Shown here: piece after piece, positions 13,087-25,315 of the stretch
Position numbering within the stretch: the first letter of the stretch is position 1
Layout: each line of letters begins with the position of its first letter
Assembly (NCBI GenBank): GCA_023055425.1
Contig: JALGPY010000005.1
Span: forward strand, 4,613,501 to 4,677,500
Origin: Linanthus parryae
Lineage: Eukaryota > Streptophyta > Magnoliopsida > Ericales > Polemoniaceae
Length of the DNA stretch: 64,000 nt
Reading direction: 5' to 3'
Position numbers and translations under genes: made by a program
Notes under the pieces: generated by a model
Seen by the model: only the letters and a program-made list of their open reading frames with translations
Databases searched by the model: none
Told to the model about the DNA's origin: nothing

Positions 13087-15340
13087 CTAGTCTCCACCAA
13101 TTGAGCTCCTCCCACTCGTATTGAGCGAGTTCACCACCTTGGGAGCCACAAAACTGAAGTCATCCACAGACAATCCTTTGAAATCTGGATCGGTTTTCAG
13201 AAGGGAAACGACTTCTGATTTGCATTTCACCTCCTTCCCGGATGGGGAGGTGTAGTAGACGCCCATTTTGGACAGATCTTGCCGGAGGACCAGCTCCCTA
13301 TGGAAACCCGGTGGGGTTTTGGGGAGGTTTAGCTTGTCAACGGCCCAGACCCGAGTAGTGTCGTACTCCAGATCCGCTGGATCGTCGCAGCATGCGCCAG
13401 CTTTCATGAGGCAGATGAATGGTTCCTCGACGAACCTGCTTCTCACTGATTCAAACTCTTCTTGGGACTCCACTGACCTCCATTTGAAGCATTCCGCACA
13501 TTGTGCAGCATATATTATAACAGAAGACTCAGCAGCAAGTCGTTTCTGTAAGACATAAAAAGCTTGAGTTACAATCCCATATAATGGACAAAGAACATAA
13601 ACATAAAGATGGTTTGGCCGCTTAACATCAATTGCAGAAGGCAAATCTATCCGTGCAAGTTGCAACTATTTCAGTGAAAAATCTTATTCGTGAGAGACAT
13701 AACAAGAGTGAATGGCATCCAATAATGAAAAAATATATTTTGAAGCAACTCCAGTGCAAGCATGCATTTTCCTTTGTAACTCTCTTCTTCCCCGTGCTAA
13801 GGTCAAGGATTAACATATGGAAAGGGAACCACTGAGAAGCATTCGTCATATTTGGATATCTAAACAGGGAAAAAATGTATATTTACAACAATATTTTATC
13901 TTAATAAAACACGTTCTCATCCCATAAGAAAGGGGAAACACGGTTTAATTTACTTTTAACACTTTCAGATTTGTATCTCTCCTCTTCTCGTTTTCTTCTC
14001 TTGTTAAATCCTCGATGAAACACCAACACGAGGTTAAGTACTTGATGAAACATTGAGGAAGACGGGGCTAATTACACAAGGAGACATGGAACTATGAATA
14101 CAAGTCTTCTATTTTTAACACTGTAATAGTAGTCCAAAATGTTCTTCTGCACTTCACTACCAGTATCCATGAAAACTAGCAGAGGTAACTTTAAGTTTCC
14201 CTAACTAGAATCATTTAAGATGATGACGAGTGAAAATTTGTCTGATCTTGGCACGTGGTTCGAACAGCGAGTTGCTAGGGTGTGAGGGAATTGAAGTAAC
14301 AGGGTGTTGGATAGATGAAACAACACGTTCCACCACCACGAAACAAGGCACGGCTGCAGACTGTTAAAGAAAAAAAAAAGTAGCAGGGCCTTCAAAATGA
14401 ACACGCGAGAAAGAAAGAAACCCATGAAGATAACAAGGTGGTTGAACTAGATGGCAAGAACTATGGGTACTACTATAAGCCGATACCTCAGTGTGTACAT
14501 GTCTTGTAGCGGGAGACAAGACAAAACATGAATCACCGTCGTCAACCGCATTGAAAGAAAACAGCTAAATGAAAGACTGCAGGATGATGAAGTCACAAAT
14601 CCAAGAGCAATCTCATAGAAAAAGATATGTTCACACAAAATCACTAGCAGCTTTCTTTGTACACCTACACAAGATTTCTCTAATTTTATTATCTAAAGTG
14701 AGATGCCTAAATGAAGTAAAACATGCATCAAACTCATAGGAACCTCATTTCACAAAATCCAATTAGCCATGAAACGAAAACCACTCTTTACTATGCCAAA
14801 TGAAGCACAAAGAAGACTTTACTTAACTCAGCAAGCTTACCCCATTTTCACCAGAGTCGGCTACATGGAAAATAGATTAGAACCAAGACATTAACAACTA
14901 AAGGGGGGGAAAAGCACCTTCAATCTAGCATTATTCGCTATTCATTTAGAACTAAATTGACCCTTTAGAGTGAAGATGGAACCCAAAACTATATACTAGT
15001 AAATCATAGTTTCAGGTTACCAACAATTCCAGAAAACAACGCGCCAATAGAGTAGAGAAATGTCTATCCTTTCTAGGTTTCTAGTTCTCAACTGAACAAT
15101 CAGAAACAAACCCAGTAAAAAAAGAACAACCCAATAGAAAACTGATCAACCAGGCCAAGAACCAAACTAAGCAGAACCCGATTAGGGCTTCCGGAACCCA
15201 AACCAGCAAGGAAACAATTACGACCTAGAAACCTAGATAGAGCTCAGAAAACCCAAGAAAGCCAATAGATTATGAATACAGGAAAGTGATCCGAGATCGC
15301 TTACCCTCGAAGCCGACGGCGGCGGCGTAACCTCGGCCAT
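13087..15340 (-). CDS. MBD4: MBD4-like methyl-CpG-binding domain protein (CW zinc finger + MBD)
   Basis: Two coding exons, 15305-15340 and 13087-13545, are joined by a phase-0 intron (GTAAGC donor, TTACAG acceptor) and give 164 residues from MAEVTPPPSASR to a TAG stop. Residues ~25-70 form a CW-type zinc finger (QCAECFKWR, later Cys pair in CLMKAGACCDDP), followed by an acidic stretch, and residues ~85-150 form an MBD fold (PKTPPGF...YYTSPSGKEVK...FSFVAPKV). Plant proteins of this type act in nuclear chromatin; whether this subgroup binds methylated DNA is doubtful from general knowledge of the family. No lesion is seen. The start ATG is the only one giving a short first exon in frame. Its 5' flank (15341-16300) is shared head-to-head with anything on the plus strand. 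Confidence 0.88.
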
Positions 15341-16829
15341 TTTTCAGTCGCTGGAGAGTGAGATCTTCCGAGTTTCTCCGCCTTTCCCAAGAGAAAGACC
15401 AACAAAAACCCAATTAGTGCTAGTGGCTTTTTAAAGAGAGGAGCTTTCTTATGATTTGATTTGACTATGGATAAAACCCAAATTTTGCAAGTGAAAGTAA
15501 AATGCCTACTTATTAACCTAACTTGTGGACATAATTTCTTAAAAGTGATAGAAGTACATTGAACTTCACTGAAAAGCTCTTGCTAAAAGAAATAAATACT
15601 GAAAAACTCTCAAAATAAATTGACAACTAAGAAAGTGTATAATTATTATTATTTTGAAACAAAATTCTGTCTAAAAATTATGTCCGTTTAGATATTTTAG
15701 GGATATTATAAGATGAATCATATATTATTCCGATATACCTCGAGTATGTAGAATCAAAACCCCAATATTACCAGTAATCTGATATTTGGAAGTGCGATGA
15801 TGTAGCACTATTTCCAAATAAATTAGTAGTTGCTGCTACTACTACTATATTTGCAAGTGCGATGTTGTAGCACTGTTTGTGAAATACTCTCTTCAGTAAT
15901 ATAAATAGTTCTTTTAGGGAAAAAAATATTCTCTATGGATATCATAAGATGAATAATATTATTCCCACCTACCTCGAGAATGTGGAACCACAATCCCGGT
16001 ATCACCAATAAACTGATTCAAAATTAAAAATAGTGGAACTTACCTTCTTCGATATTTGATCCAGACCAAGAAGTGAAAAGGCACTTCTTTGCTTATCATT
16101 TCTTCTCCCTCTTTCTATCCTTAAATAGAGCTTCAAATCTCTGGTTCACGGGATTGTCGTTATTTCTCTAAACTTTCTCGCGCAATTTACTCTCTTTTTC
16201 TGCTTTATCCTTACGTTTTTTTTCTTTTCCCCGTCCGTTAAAACTTTCTCACGAGTTTAGTTCTCTGTCTCTGTGTTTTTCTGCTAAGTTCACGTTTCTT
16301 CTCCTCCATGCGGTACAAGTCCTTTGTCGATCTCATATGCTTTCTCTGTTATTTGTCGGTTTCCTTCTCTTTTTTCACGCCTTGCAACCTTCTGGTAAGT
16401 TTCATCCCCTTTCTCCGTTTTTTTTTCTACTGTCTTACGTTACAACACTAGTATAACACACGCGTGTCGAGATTTATCGTTTATTTGATCATGATCAACT
16501 CTTCGGGTGTTCCTTTTATGGATGAATGAAATTACCATGTTCAATGTAGTAGTCGCTATAAGATAATCGACTACCATCGTTGCCATAATGACCTGATAGT
16601 GGTAATATTAAATGATTAATTAGGCTATTTGATTATCAATTTAAAAATAATTAGTACGATCAAACGGTAACACCCCGTTTTTCATAGGAGAGAGAGATCA
16701 GGAGGTGCCCTCCGTACAAGAGATTTTATCCTTTCGTAGAAGGAGTGGTAACAACAAAGAAGTTAAAAGAAACATTCAACTACTTATTAACATTACAAAA
16801 GTTAACATTGTTCACCACTGAGTTCAAAC
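15341..16829. other. MBD4-like 5' flank; diverged direct repeats; doubtful first exon
   Basis: No firm gene. Two diverged direct repeats (about 15700-15870 and 15935-16015, with the short motif AAGTGCGATG-TGTAGCACT at 15791 and 15854) lie in the promoter region. On the plus strand, an ATG at 16308 opens about 28 codons rich in Phe, Leu and Cys, like a signal peptide, and ends at a CTG/GTAAGT donor near 16391. This could be the first exon of a divergent secreted-protein gene, but no second exon was found before or after the hAT insertion. Confidence 0.3.
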
Positions 16830-17128
16830 TAGGGCTGCGAATTAAACCGACCAAACCGTCAAACTGGACCTAACCGCGCTATTAGGTTCGATTCGGTTTG
16901 GGTGGAATTTAGGTTCGATTAAGGTTCATAAAATCCCAAACCGTTTATATTAGGTTAAGTTACGGTTCGGGTTTTGCCAAAAGCGTTTACACCGAACCGA
17001 ACCGATTAACCGTATGTATTATTTAATATTAATATTATATGTATATATACCGTATGTTTATACTTTATACCATATATACAGTTATTATACCTAGGTTCCT
17101 TTTCCTCATTCCCGTTCGTTGAGCGTCT

Positions 17129-17461
17129 TGATGAAAATCATAAACAAAAAAAGAAACTAGATATTCATTTTTGGTATGAAAGGAGGAGGAAATAAGCAGA
17201 TGAAGGAAATAATTGAAATTCTCAGCATTTTGCAAATTATTATTTGATTTATTTTCATTTCCTTAATAAGTGAGTTAATTAGGTCAATTTTCTTTATGTT
17301 TTTTCTTATTTAGTCTATATGATTTTCCCTAGGCTCTCTCATTTTGTATTCACTTTTGATTTTGATGAATAAAAGCTGAGAATTCCTCCTCTATTCAGAG
17401 TGTTAGTTTCTGCGTTTTGGAGTGTTTTTTTTTTTTCATTTCATTTTCAGGTCCTGCATCA
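17129..17461 (+). repeat. CRM element 5' LTR
   Basis: Begins TGATGAAAATC and ends CCTGCATCA. Paired with 22891-23224. The primer binding site (TCGGCATCAGAGCC, near match to the Met-tRNA 3' end) follows at 17463. The LTR contains an ATGAATAAAAGC polyadenylation-like stretch. Confidence 0.92.
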
Positions 17462-17987
17462 ATCGGCATCAGAGCCAAACCCCGATCCAGCCCACACGCC
17501 ACCGCCACTCTGCCTCTGCTGCTGCGCTTTCGGATACTACTGCTGCATCTCCGTCTAAGTTTCTGAAGCAGCCACACTTGCTGAAGTTTCAGCACTAAAA
17601 ACAGCGAGTTAACGCCTCCAAAAAGAGACGCAGTCAAGATTGTCACTACTAATCACCAGATCTGACCGGTAAGAACCAGTGGCGACGCAACAGAGGACGA
17701 ATAAGAAGCTGAAGACAAAGCAAGAGGCGAAGCAGAAGCTGAAGATGAAGCAAGAAGAAGGAGAAAGATCGCACACTCGTGTGACCACAGCTTTCGCCAG
17801 CGCTTTGTGCTGCTTATCTTGCCGCTACTGATCCATCTCTTTGAGGGCAGGAACGTTACAACAGGCCATCTAAGATCTCGGAAGGAAGCTTGAGATAGAG
17901 CCCTGATTGCTACTCCAATCAATTCTTACCCCGCAGTTTCCCTAGTTGTTCTCCTTGTTGCTGCAGCCCGCTTAGTTTGTGCGGTCT

Positions 17988-19362
17988 ATGACCATTCGAG
18001 ACCTTCAAAATCAGCAGGAAATAATGTAGGAACGAGTCAAAAACATTGAAGCCTCTATGGAGAATGTCACGAAGTCTATTGACCAATTACGATTGGAGTT
18101 TCAAAACGAATTGACTAAGCAATTGTCTCAACTCACTAAGTCCATTGGCAAACAACCAGTGCATGAAGGAGGATTGAAGCTCGGAATGATGTCTCAAAGC
18201 AGTCCAAGGGAAAGAGACAAAGTACAACATCTTCATGATGACGCAAAAGGAGCACGTGTCCAAGATTTGGGAGGAAGGACTTCTAACGTTAACCGCTTTG
18301 AAGAACGTCTACCACGGCGACGAAATGAAGGTGCCTCTGAAGAATTTGAGTATGAAGACGAGGTTGAGAATCGAAGGCCAATTCGACAACAAGTTCGATA
18401 TCAAGAACGAAGGCCCTATACATCTCCAGTAAGACACCGACAAGGAAGGTATAGACATGAAGAGGATTTAGAAGATGAAAATGAAGACGACTATCGAAGG
18501 ATTACTCGAACACAAGGACGCTTTCAAGAGAGACAAATCTATCATTCACCAGATAGATATCGCCAAGCAAGGTATAGGCATGAAGAAACAAGGGATGACG
18601 ACATTACGAAGAAGGCTCGCGTAGAAGCTCCCGAATTCGACGGCCGACTAGATCCCAATGCCTTTCTTGATTGGCTAGCAGTTATGGAAGATTACTTTGA
18701 TTGGCATGATATGTCGGATACTCGCCGAGTTCGCTTCGCAAGAGTGAAATTAGTTGGAGCTGCCAAGAGATTTTGGCAAGATGTGCAAGCTGACCTAGAG
18801 CGACATGGTCCAGAGCCTATAACTTATTGGGATGAGATGAAGTACAAGCTTGAGTCAAAAATATCTTCCGAGGCATCACAAGAGACAACTTTTAGACCAA
18901 TGGACAAACTTGAAAAAAGCACTTTCTAGTGTAACGGAGTAGATGGGCAAATTTGAAGACTTGCGTTTGAGGTGTCGAATTCGAGAAGACCCACTGTTGA
19001 CAATGACAAAATTTGTCAACGGTTTGCCCCCATAAATCAAGCGAAAGGTCAACTTGTACTATCCTGACTCAACTAAAGACGCTTACCAGAAAGCGTTAGA
19101 AATTGAGACTTACAAGAAACCCGCTGCCCAAAAACGTTGGAATTCCTAAGTCAAGGAGTTCCAACACGGTAGGTCAACTTTCTTTAACAAGCCTGAAGGT
19201 ATGACATCGGGACAAACCACTTCAGCTGCACCTAAGGGTAGTACAAACCCTAGATTCACTTTTAATGGTGGAACTGGTTCATCTTTTGCCAATTCACGGT
19301 CTGTCAATCCAACAATAGTGTGTCATAACTGCCATGAAAAGGGTCACATAGCAGGATTATAA
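17988..19362 (+). pseudogene. CRM element gag, broken
   Basis: The frame starts at an ATG at 17988, meets a TAG at 18027, then is open from the ATG at 18057 to 18929. Content: an N-terminal coiled-coil-like stretch (IDQLRLEFQNELTKQL), an Arg/Glu/Asp-rich region, and a retrotransposon gag core (FLDWLAVMEDYFDWHDM). After 18929 the gag signal continues in other frames up to a CCHC zinc knuckle start (CHNCHEKGH, 19324-19350) that lacks its last Cys because a stop or deletion follows. At least three lesions make it non-functional. Confidence 0.8.
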
Positions 19363-19406
19363 ACCCTGAGTATGAAGAATTCCCTCAGGAGCATGTTGAC
19401 CAGGAA

Positions 19407-19940
19407 GTGAAGCCGTTGGAGGAGCCAGAAGCTTCTGAAGATGGAGAAGAATTTACAGGAGATGAAAACTACATCAACATCATGAGGTGCATCTTCTCAG
19501 TCCCATCTAAAGACGATGAATGGAAGCGAACCACCATCTTTCACACATTTGTGAAGTGTGGAGATAAAGTTTGTAAAATTGTCATTGATGGGGGAAGTAC
19601 TATGAATGTCGTGTCAAAATCTGCTGTCGCAAAGCTCAAACTAGAAGCCGAGCCACACCCTACACCATTTCGAGTTGCCTGGGTGGACAACACTTCCTTG
19701 CCTGTGAAAGAAAGATGCAAAGTGCCTATTCAAATGGGTGATTATTCAGACAGAATATGGTGTGATGTTCTTCCTATGGATGTAGCCCATGTTCTGCTGG
19801 GACGTCCTCGGCTCTATGACAAAGTTGTGATCAATTATGGTCGAGAAAATACTTATGTCTTCAAGCACGGGGGCAAGACCATAAAGCTTTACCCCGCGAC
19901 ACCATCCGAGAAGGAGGAGGTTGAGCTAAAGAAACCTTAA
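19407..19940 (+). pseudogene. CRM element aspartic protease
   Basis: Contains the protease active-site form IDGGSTMNVVS, about residues 60-70, and the downstream LLGRPRLYD that closes retropepsin-like domains of this lineage. A TAA at 19938 separates it from the reverse transcriptase, which continues in the same frame from 20004. Retropepsin would normally process the polyprotein. The domain itself looks intact. Confidence 0.82.
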
Positions 19941-20003
19941 AAACAGAGACTTCATGTTCTCACAAAAGAAGATTTTGAGAAGGAGAGCAACGAGACTGGA
20001 CTA

Positions 20004-21533
20004 ATGTTAGCCTTTGTGGCGAAAAGCATTCTCGCTGTAGGAAGTGAGCAAGTTATTCCACTTCCTCCTGAAATTAACCAATTGATGGATGAATTTCAGG
20101 ATGTTGCACCAGAAGAACATGCCATCGATCTTGCTCCAGGCTCTCAGCTGCCAAATCTACCTTATTATCGAATGAATCCCAAAGAACGTGTTGAATTGAA
20201 TCGCCAGGTGGAACAGCTGCTGCAGAAAGGATTTATACGTGAAAGTCTTAGCCCTTGCGCTGTCCCGGCCTTACTAACACCTACGAAGGATGGAAGTTGG
20301 AGAATGTGCATTGATAGTCGTGCCATGAACAAAATTACTGTCACGTATCGATTCCCTATTCCTAGACTTGATGATATGCTAGATCAGATGGCTGGCGCAA
20401 AATGGTTTTCTAAGTTGGATTTAAGGAGTGGCTATCACCAAATCCGCATTCGACTTGGGGACAAATGGAAAACTGCAATCAAGACGCAAGATGGCTTATA
20501 TGAATGGTTGGTAATGCCTTTTGGCTTATCCAACGCTCCAAGTACTTTCATGAGAGTCATGACTCAAGTTCTTCGCCCTTTCCTGGGTAAAGTTCTAGTT
20601 GTTTATTTTGACGACATCTTGATTTTTAGCAAATCAAAAGATGATCACATGGAGCACCTTCAGCTAGTTCTCTTAGCACTTCGTGAAGAGAAGCTTTTTC
20701 TTAACTTGAAGAAGTGTTCTTTCCTACAAGATCAAGTTCTATTCCTCGGGTTCATTGTTTCTTCGGAGGGAATAGCAGTTGATCCTTCTAAAGTGAAAGT
20801 CATTAAGGACTGGCCGATACCCAAGACCATCTCAGAAGTTCGAAGCTTTCATGGTTTGGCCACGTTTTACCGAATATTCATTAAGGGATTTAGTTCCATT
20901 ACATCGTCTATCACTGATTGGATGAAACAGGGCGAGTTCAAGTGGACACATGTAGCTTCCAAGGCCTTCCAGGAAATCAAGGATAAAATGACAAAGGCTC
21001 ATGTTTTGAGACATCCCAACTTTTCTAAAGTTTTTGAAGTCTCGTGTGATGCTTCAGGAGTAGGCATTGGAGGGGTACTAAGTCAAGAAGGTCATCTAAT
21101 TGCATTCTTTAGTGAGAAACTTAATGGAGCAAAACTGAAGTATTCCACCTATGACAAGGAGTTTTATGTTGTCGTGCAAGCACTTCGCTATTGGAGGTAT
21201 TATTTGTTGTCTCAAGAGTTTGTCCTGTATTCGGATCACCAAGCTTTACGCTACCTACATTCTCAAAGGAACTTAAACTCAAGGCATGCCAAATGGGTGG
21301 AATATCTTCAAGAGTACACTTTCGTCCTCGAGCATCGTGCTGGCGTTGAGAATAAAGTTGCGGATGCTCTAAGTCGTGTTATTACGGTGCTTCAAGCCAT
21401 GAGTGTTCATGTTGTCGGCTTTGACAGGCTAAAAGAAGAGTATGACACTTGTGTTGACTTTGGTATTATCTATCGTGATGTCAAAGGTGGAGATGGTCGC
21501 GACCATGTTGATTTTGTTATTCGAGATGGTTAA
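20004..21533 (+). pseudogene. CRM element reverse transcriptase-RNase H
   Basis: A 509-codon open frame with the full set of Ty3 RT blocks: primer grip region (PYYRMNPKE), [26 protein letters not shown] and the catalytic YFDDILIFS, then an RNase H domain ([46 protein letters not shown]). The domains look whole; a TAA at 21531-21533 cuts the junction to integrase. The product would copy element RNA into DNA inside virus-like particles, but with gag and integrase broken the copy cannot act by itself. Confidence 0.88.
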
Positions 21534-22435
21534 CTCTTTAAGGGTTCCAAACTCTGTATTCCTCGCACCTCAATGAGAGACTTTCTTATTTGGGAGTTAC
21601 ATGCAGGAGGACTTGGACACTTTGGACACGACAAAACTGTTGCTCTTGTTGAAGATAGATTTTATTGACCTTCGTTGAAAAGAGACGTTGCTTGAATCAT
21701 ATCGCAATGCCGCACATGTCAAGTGTCGAAAGCAAAGAAGAAGAACACGGGATTGTACACCCCTTTGCCTGTTCCCCAAGAACCTTGGAAATACCTTAGT
21801 ATGGATTTCGTTCTTGGTCTACCAAAGACTGCGCGAGCGCATGATTCTTTTATGGTCGTGGTGGATAGATTCTCTAAGATGGCGCATTTTATTCCTTGCA
21901 ACAAGACAGCGGATGCTTCACATGTTGCAAAATTGTTCTCTCGAGAAATTGTGCGTCTCCATGGATTGCCCACATCCATTGTTTCTGATCGCGATGTTAA
22001 GTTTGTGAGTTATTTTTGGCGGACATTGTGGAAGTTGTTTGGGACTCAACTCAAATTTTCATCTGTCTTTCATCCACAAACGGACGGTTTGTTAACCGCA
22101 GCTTGGGAGACTTACTGCGGTGCATTGTTAAAGACAAACCAGGACTTTGGGACTTGGTTCTCCCTACTGCTGAGTTTGCTTACAACAGCTTTGTCAATCT
22201 GTCAACTGGCAAGAGCCCTTTCGAGATTGTTCACGGAGTTACCCCTCGCCAACCGATTGATCTTGTCAAGTTACCCGTCGATGCTCGATCATCCGAACCG
22301 GCTGAATCTTTTGCCGAACACATTCATAAACTTCATGCAGAGATTAGGAGGAAAATCTCGCTGAGTAATGAAGATTATCGTGTTGCAGCAAACGCGCACC
22401 GTCGTAAGATGAACTTTCAAGAAGGAGATATGTGA
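21534..22435 (+). pseudogene. CRM element integrase core, frameshifted
   Basis: The zinc-binding HHCC part (LHAGGLGHFGH...CRTCQ) spans 21590-21725 with stops at about 21666 and 21694. The core from 21723 has [22 protein letters not shown] and SDRDVKF; a small deletion near 22085 changes frame right after HPQTDG, and the rest of the core continues in another frame (22016-22435, [17 protein letters not shown]). The catalytic Glu region falls at the deletion. Not functional. Confidence 0.82.
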
Positions 22436-22880
22436 TGGTACGTGTGCGTCCTGAGAGATACCCCAAGAACTCTTTTAAGAAGCTTCATGCGCGTGCCATT
22501 GGGCCTCATCGCATTCTTCGGAAGTTAGGTCCCAATGCTTACCTACTAGACTTACCTTCCGAAATGGCTATTAGCCCAATATTTAATGTGGAGGATTTGT
22601 TCCCTTATCATGGCACATTTCAACCACCGCTTGCTCTACAAGGGTCCTCTTCTAGCCCAACAACTCATGCCCCAAAGGCTCCACAAGTCCCCTCGTCCGA
22701 GACTGAAGTAATTTCAGAGGTACTTGACGACCAGGATGTTCTCACCAATGGTGGTACTATCCGTAGGTACCTTGTCAAGCCCTGACATCGACGCTACTTG
22801 GATCACGGAGGATGAATTTCGTCATATCGATCCACAGTTCTTGCATCATTACAACTCTTCGGAGAAGAGTTCTTCTCAGG
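22432..22880 (+). pseudogene. CRM integrase C-terminus with chromodomain-like CR motif
   Basis: Open from 22432 to 22785 with the typical end-of-integrase block (KKLHARAIGPHRILRKLG...ISPIFNVEDLFPYHG), a Pro/Ser linker and the beginning of a chromodomain-like motif (RRYLVK). A small indel at about 22783 shifts the remainder (DIDATWITEDEF, DPQFLHHY) into another frame. In centromeric retrotransposons this motif steers integration to centromeric chromatin; here it is broken. Confidence 0.78.
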
Positions 22881-22890
22881 CGGGAGAGAA

Positions 22891-23224
22891 TGGTGGAAAT
22901 CATAAACAGAAAAAGAAACCATATATTCATTTTTGGTATGAAAGGAGGAGGAAATAAGCAGATGAAGGAAATAATTGAAATTCTCAGCATTTTGGCAAAT
23001 TAGTATTTGATTTATTTTCATTTCCTTAATAAGTGAGTTAATTAGGTCAATTTTCTTTAATGTTTTTCCTTATTTAGTCTATATGCTTTTCCCTAGGCTC
23101 TCTCATTTTGTATTCACTTTTGATTTTGATGAATAAAAGCTGAGAATTCCTCCTCTATTCAGAGTATTAGTTTATGTGTTTTGGAGTGTTTTTTTTTTTC
23201 ATTTCATTTTCAGGTCCTGCATCA
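22891..23224 (+). repeat. CRM element 3' LTR
   Basis: Begins TGGTGGAAATC right after the purine-rich GGCGGGAGAGAA (polypurine tract, 22879-22890) and ends CCTGCATCA followed by the target duplication CGTCT. Confidence 0.92.
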
Positions 23225-23885
23225 CGTCTCTTCTCACAACCCTGGGGCTCTGCGGCCTCGAGCGACCACCCTCCTACCTCTCTCAATCTTGCCACCTGAA
23301 GCCAGACATCGCCGCCTGAAGCCCCATCGAAGTCTAAATTTTCCCGAATCCCCGTCGAAGTCCGAAGCCCCATCGAAGTCTGAAGTTCAAATCGCCTGAA
23401 GTTCAGGTACCTTCCTCTCACTCCTTCTCTTCTGCTTAGCCGGTCATTTCCCTCTCACTCCTTCTTTCTGCTTAGCCGGTCTGTTAGCTTCGCCTCAAGT
23501 CCAAATTGTTTGTGACTGGGTTTTTGGATCTGTTGATATGACCTTCAAGACTCTAATTGTGAATTAGTATTTAGTTGTTTAGGGCCTTTAGGCTGCTGAA
23601 TTAGCTATTTAGCTGGATCGGATTTAATTTTTGAACATTTTTTTTTATTTTAGGGTACATTTTGAAGTGTTTATAATTTGTAGGACTAAACTGCCAATAT
23701 ATTAAATATTATCCGGTTAAACAGGAACCAAACCGAAACCGAACCGTTCAAAAGACGAACTTAACCGTTTCTAAAAGGTTCGGTTTAGGTTCGGATTTCT
23801 ACCGAACAGCAAATCTAGGTTCGGTTCGAATTTCGGTGCGAACCGAACCGGACCGAACCGAACCGTTTACATCCCTAGTTCAAAC

Positions 23886-25315
23886 TGAACAACAAGCCTA
23901 ACAAAAGATATTTTACAACTTTCCGATTAATTACTAATTGTTACTGTTTGCAAGATAGAGCGGTAGTGCTTTCCAGCGTATTACCCCCAAGAAACCAGTC
24001 ATATGCCTGCGGTGGGGAATTAAAAAGGGACACAGACACCGCAATGAGAGTATAAGTAAAAAACAGGGTGAATAAACGACTTAGCATGTAAAACAGCGTG
24101 GCTAAGACAGGGTACAAGGTTTTGCGTTTGAAATTTGAACAATAATAGAGTATAAGTATAAACGTCGAAGTTCGCATAATTTCATAAAGAACAATGTTAT
24201 TGATAAATGATTGCTTCCAGTGCGATAGGTGATTTCACAAGTAGATAATTTATTTACCAAGATATTGATAAGTTTTCAAACATGTAATATTTCCGAAATA
24301 AAGATCTCTCACAAGTATTATATTAACCATAATATAGTAAATATTCAGTTTCCAAGTTGAACGAAAGAGCCTTATTATTATATTTCATGATAGTGGGGAG
24401 ATCAAAACTAAGATCTCTAGCCAACAAGGCGTAGATTCGTGCCAACTGAGGACATCCCAAACCAACTACACATTAAGTGTCAACACCCCCCTTAAGAAGC
24501 AAAATGTTAAAGGTAGTACTAGATGGGGCTCTAGCTGCAACAACCCTCTTATTCCTGCTTTCCAACGAGACTGGGAGGGATATGCTTAGTAAACATAACG
24601 CAAATCGAAAGCAATGCAATCCACAACACATATTTAAACTAGCATTTAAGTCTCTAAGTCTCAAACACGAGCTGATTACTATTACATTATGACAAAAATT
24701 CACATTTACTAGACAACTACTCGTGATGTTGACAGCCTAGGTGCGTCTCGCACCCTTCTATTCCGTAACTCCAGCTCCTAAACATGTGGTGGGAAGAAAA
24801 ACAACAAGAACCGCATGTTTGAAAAGTCAGCTAGAAATACTAAGTGACAGAAGACCTTGGCATGTAAAACAGAAACCATAGTAAAAAAAGGGTTAAAGAC
24901 ACTATCACTCGCTCAAGTTTGATGCAAAGACACCTTAACCACTTCTGGGAGGGAAATGGCAATTTCACGGTTTCACCCGTCTTTGTGCCTCATTTATGAC
25001 GTCGTGAGTCCAGGGGCAGGGGCGGGGTCCGTCACTGATAGTAGTTTTAGGGACAAAACTATCATCTTAGAGTATAAAATGACACAGTCAGGGGGTGTCA
25101 GTGTCCTAAAGTTTTGCACACAGAAGGGGTGTAAGTGTCATTTCCCAAACTGCTAGGGGTGAGTGTAATTTACCCTAGTAAGACCTTCATGTTCTTTTTG
25201 AGCTGGAAAGGAAATTCTGCAATTTGTGCATCTCTCCATTCATAGCGTATCATAACTAAAACTAATTCATATGAAAATCCATGAATGAGTAAAGTTGAGT
25301 ATTGAAGCGACATAC
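23886..25315. other. 3' flank of ATG18 copy B; no gene recognised
   Basis: AT-rich sequence without a supported gene. The terminal exon of ATG18 copy B should lie here but could not be placed. A candidate acceptor with a short exon exists near 24790, but its phase gives only a few residues before a stop. Confidence 0.35.

Larger units (their letters stand above)
17129..23224 (+). mobile_element. CRM-type Ty3/gypsy LTR retrotransposon, complete but inactive
   Basis: LTRs of 333 and 334 bp, target duplication CGTCT (17124-17128 and 23225-23229), a Met-tRNA-type primer site just after the 5' LTR, and gag, protease, RT-RNase H, integrase and a C-terminal chromodomain-like CR motif in order. Each gene has stops or frame shifts. 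The C-terminal motif (ATWITEDEF...DPQFL) and the protease IDGGS form point to the CRM chromovirus lineage. It lies inside the hAT-like element, so it is the younger of the two. Confidence 0.9.
16830..23877. mobile_element. hAT-like non-autonomous element, split by a CRM retrotransposon
   Basis: Eight-base target duplications GTTCAAAC flank it exactly (16822-16829 and 23878-23885). Its ends are TAGGGCTGCGAATTAAACCG and, as reverse complement, TAGGGATGTAAACGG. Both arms contain many AACCGAACCG/CGGTTCGG motifs. The arms are 16830-17128 and 23225-23877, so the element was about 947 bp before the retrotransposon entered it. No transposase is encoded. Confidence 0.85.

Noticed and set aside
24473..24703. 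Candidate terminal exon of ATG18 copy B
   Set aside because: No splice phase fits and the peptide shows no ATG18-like character.
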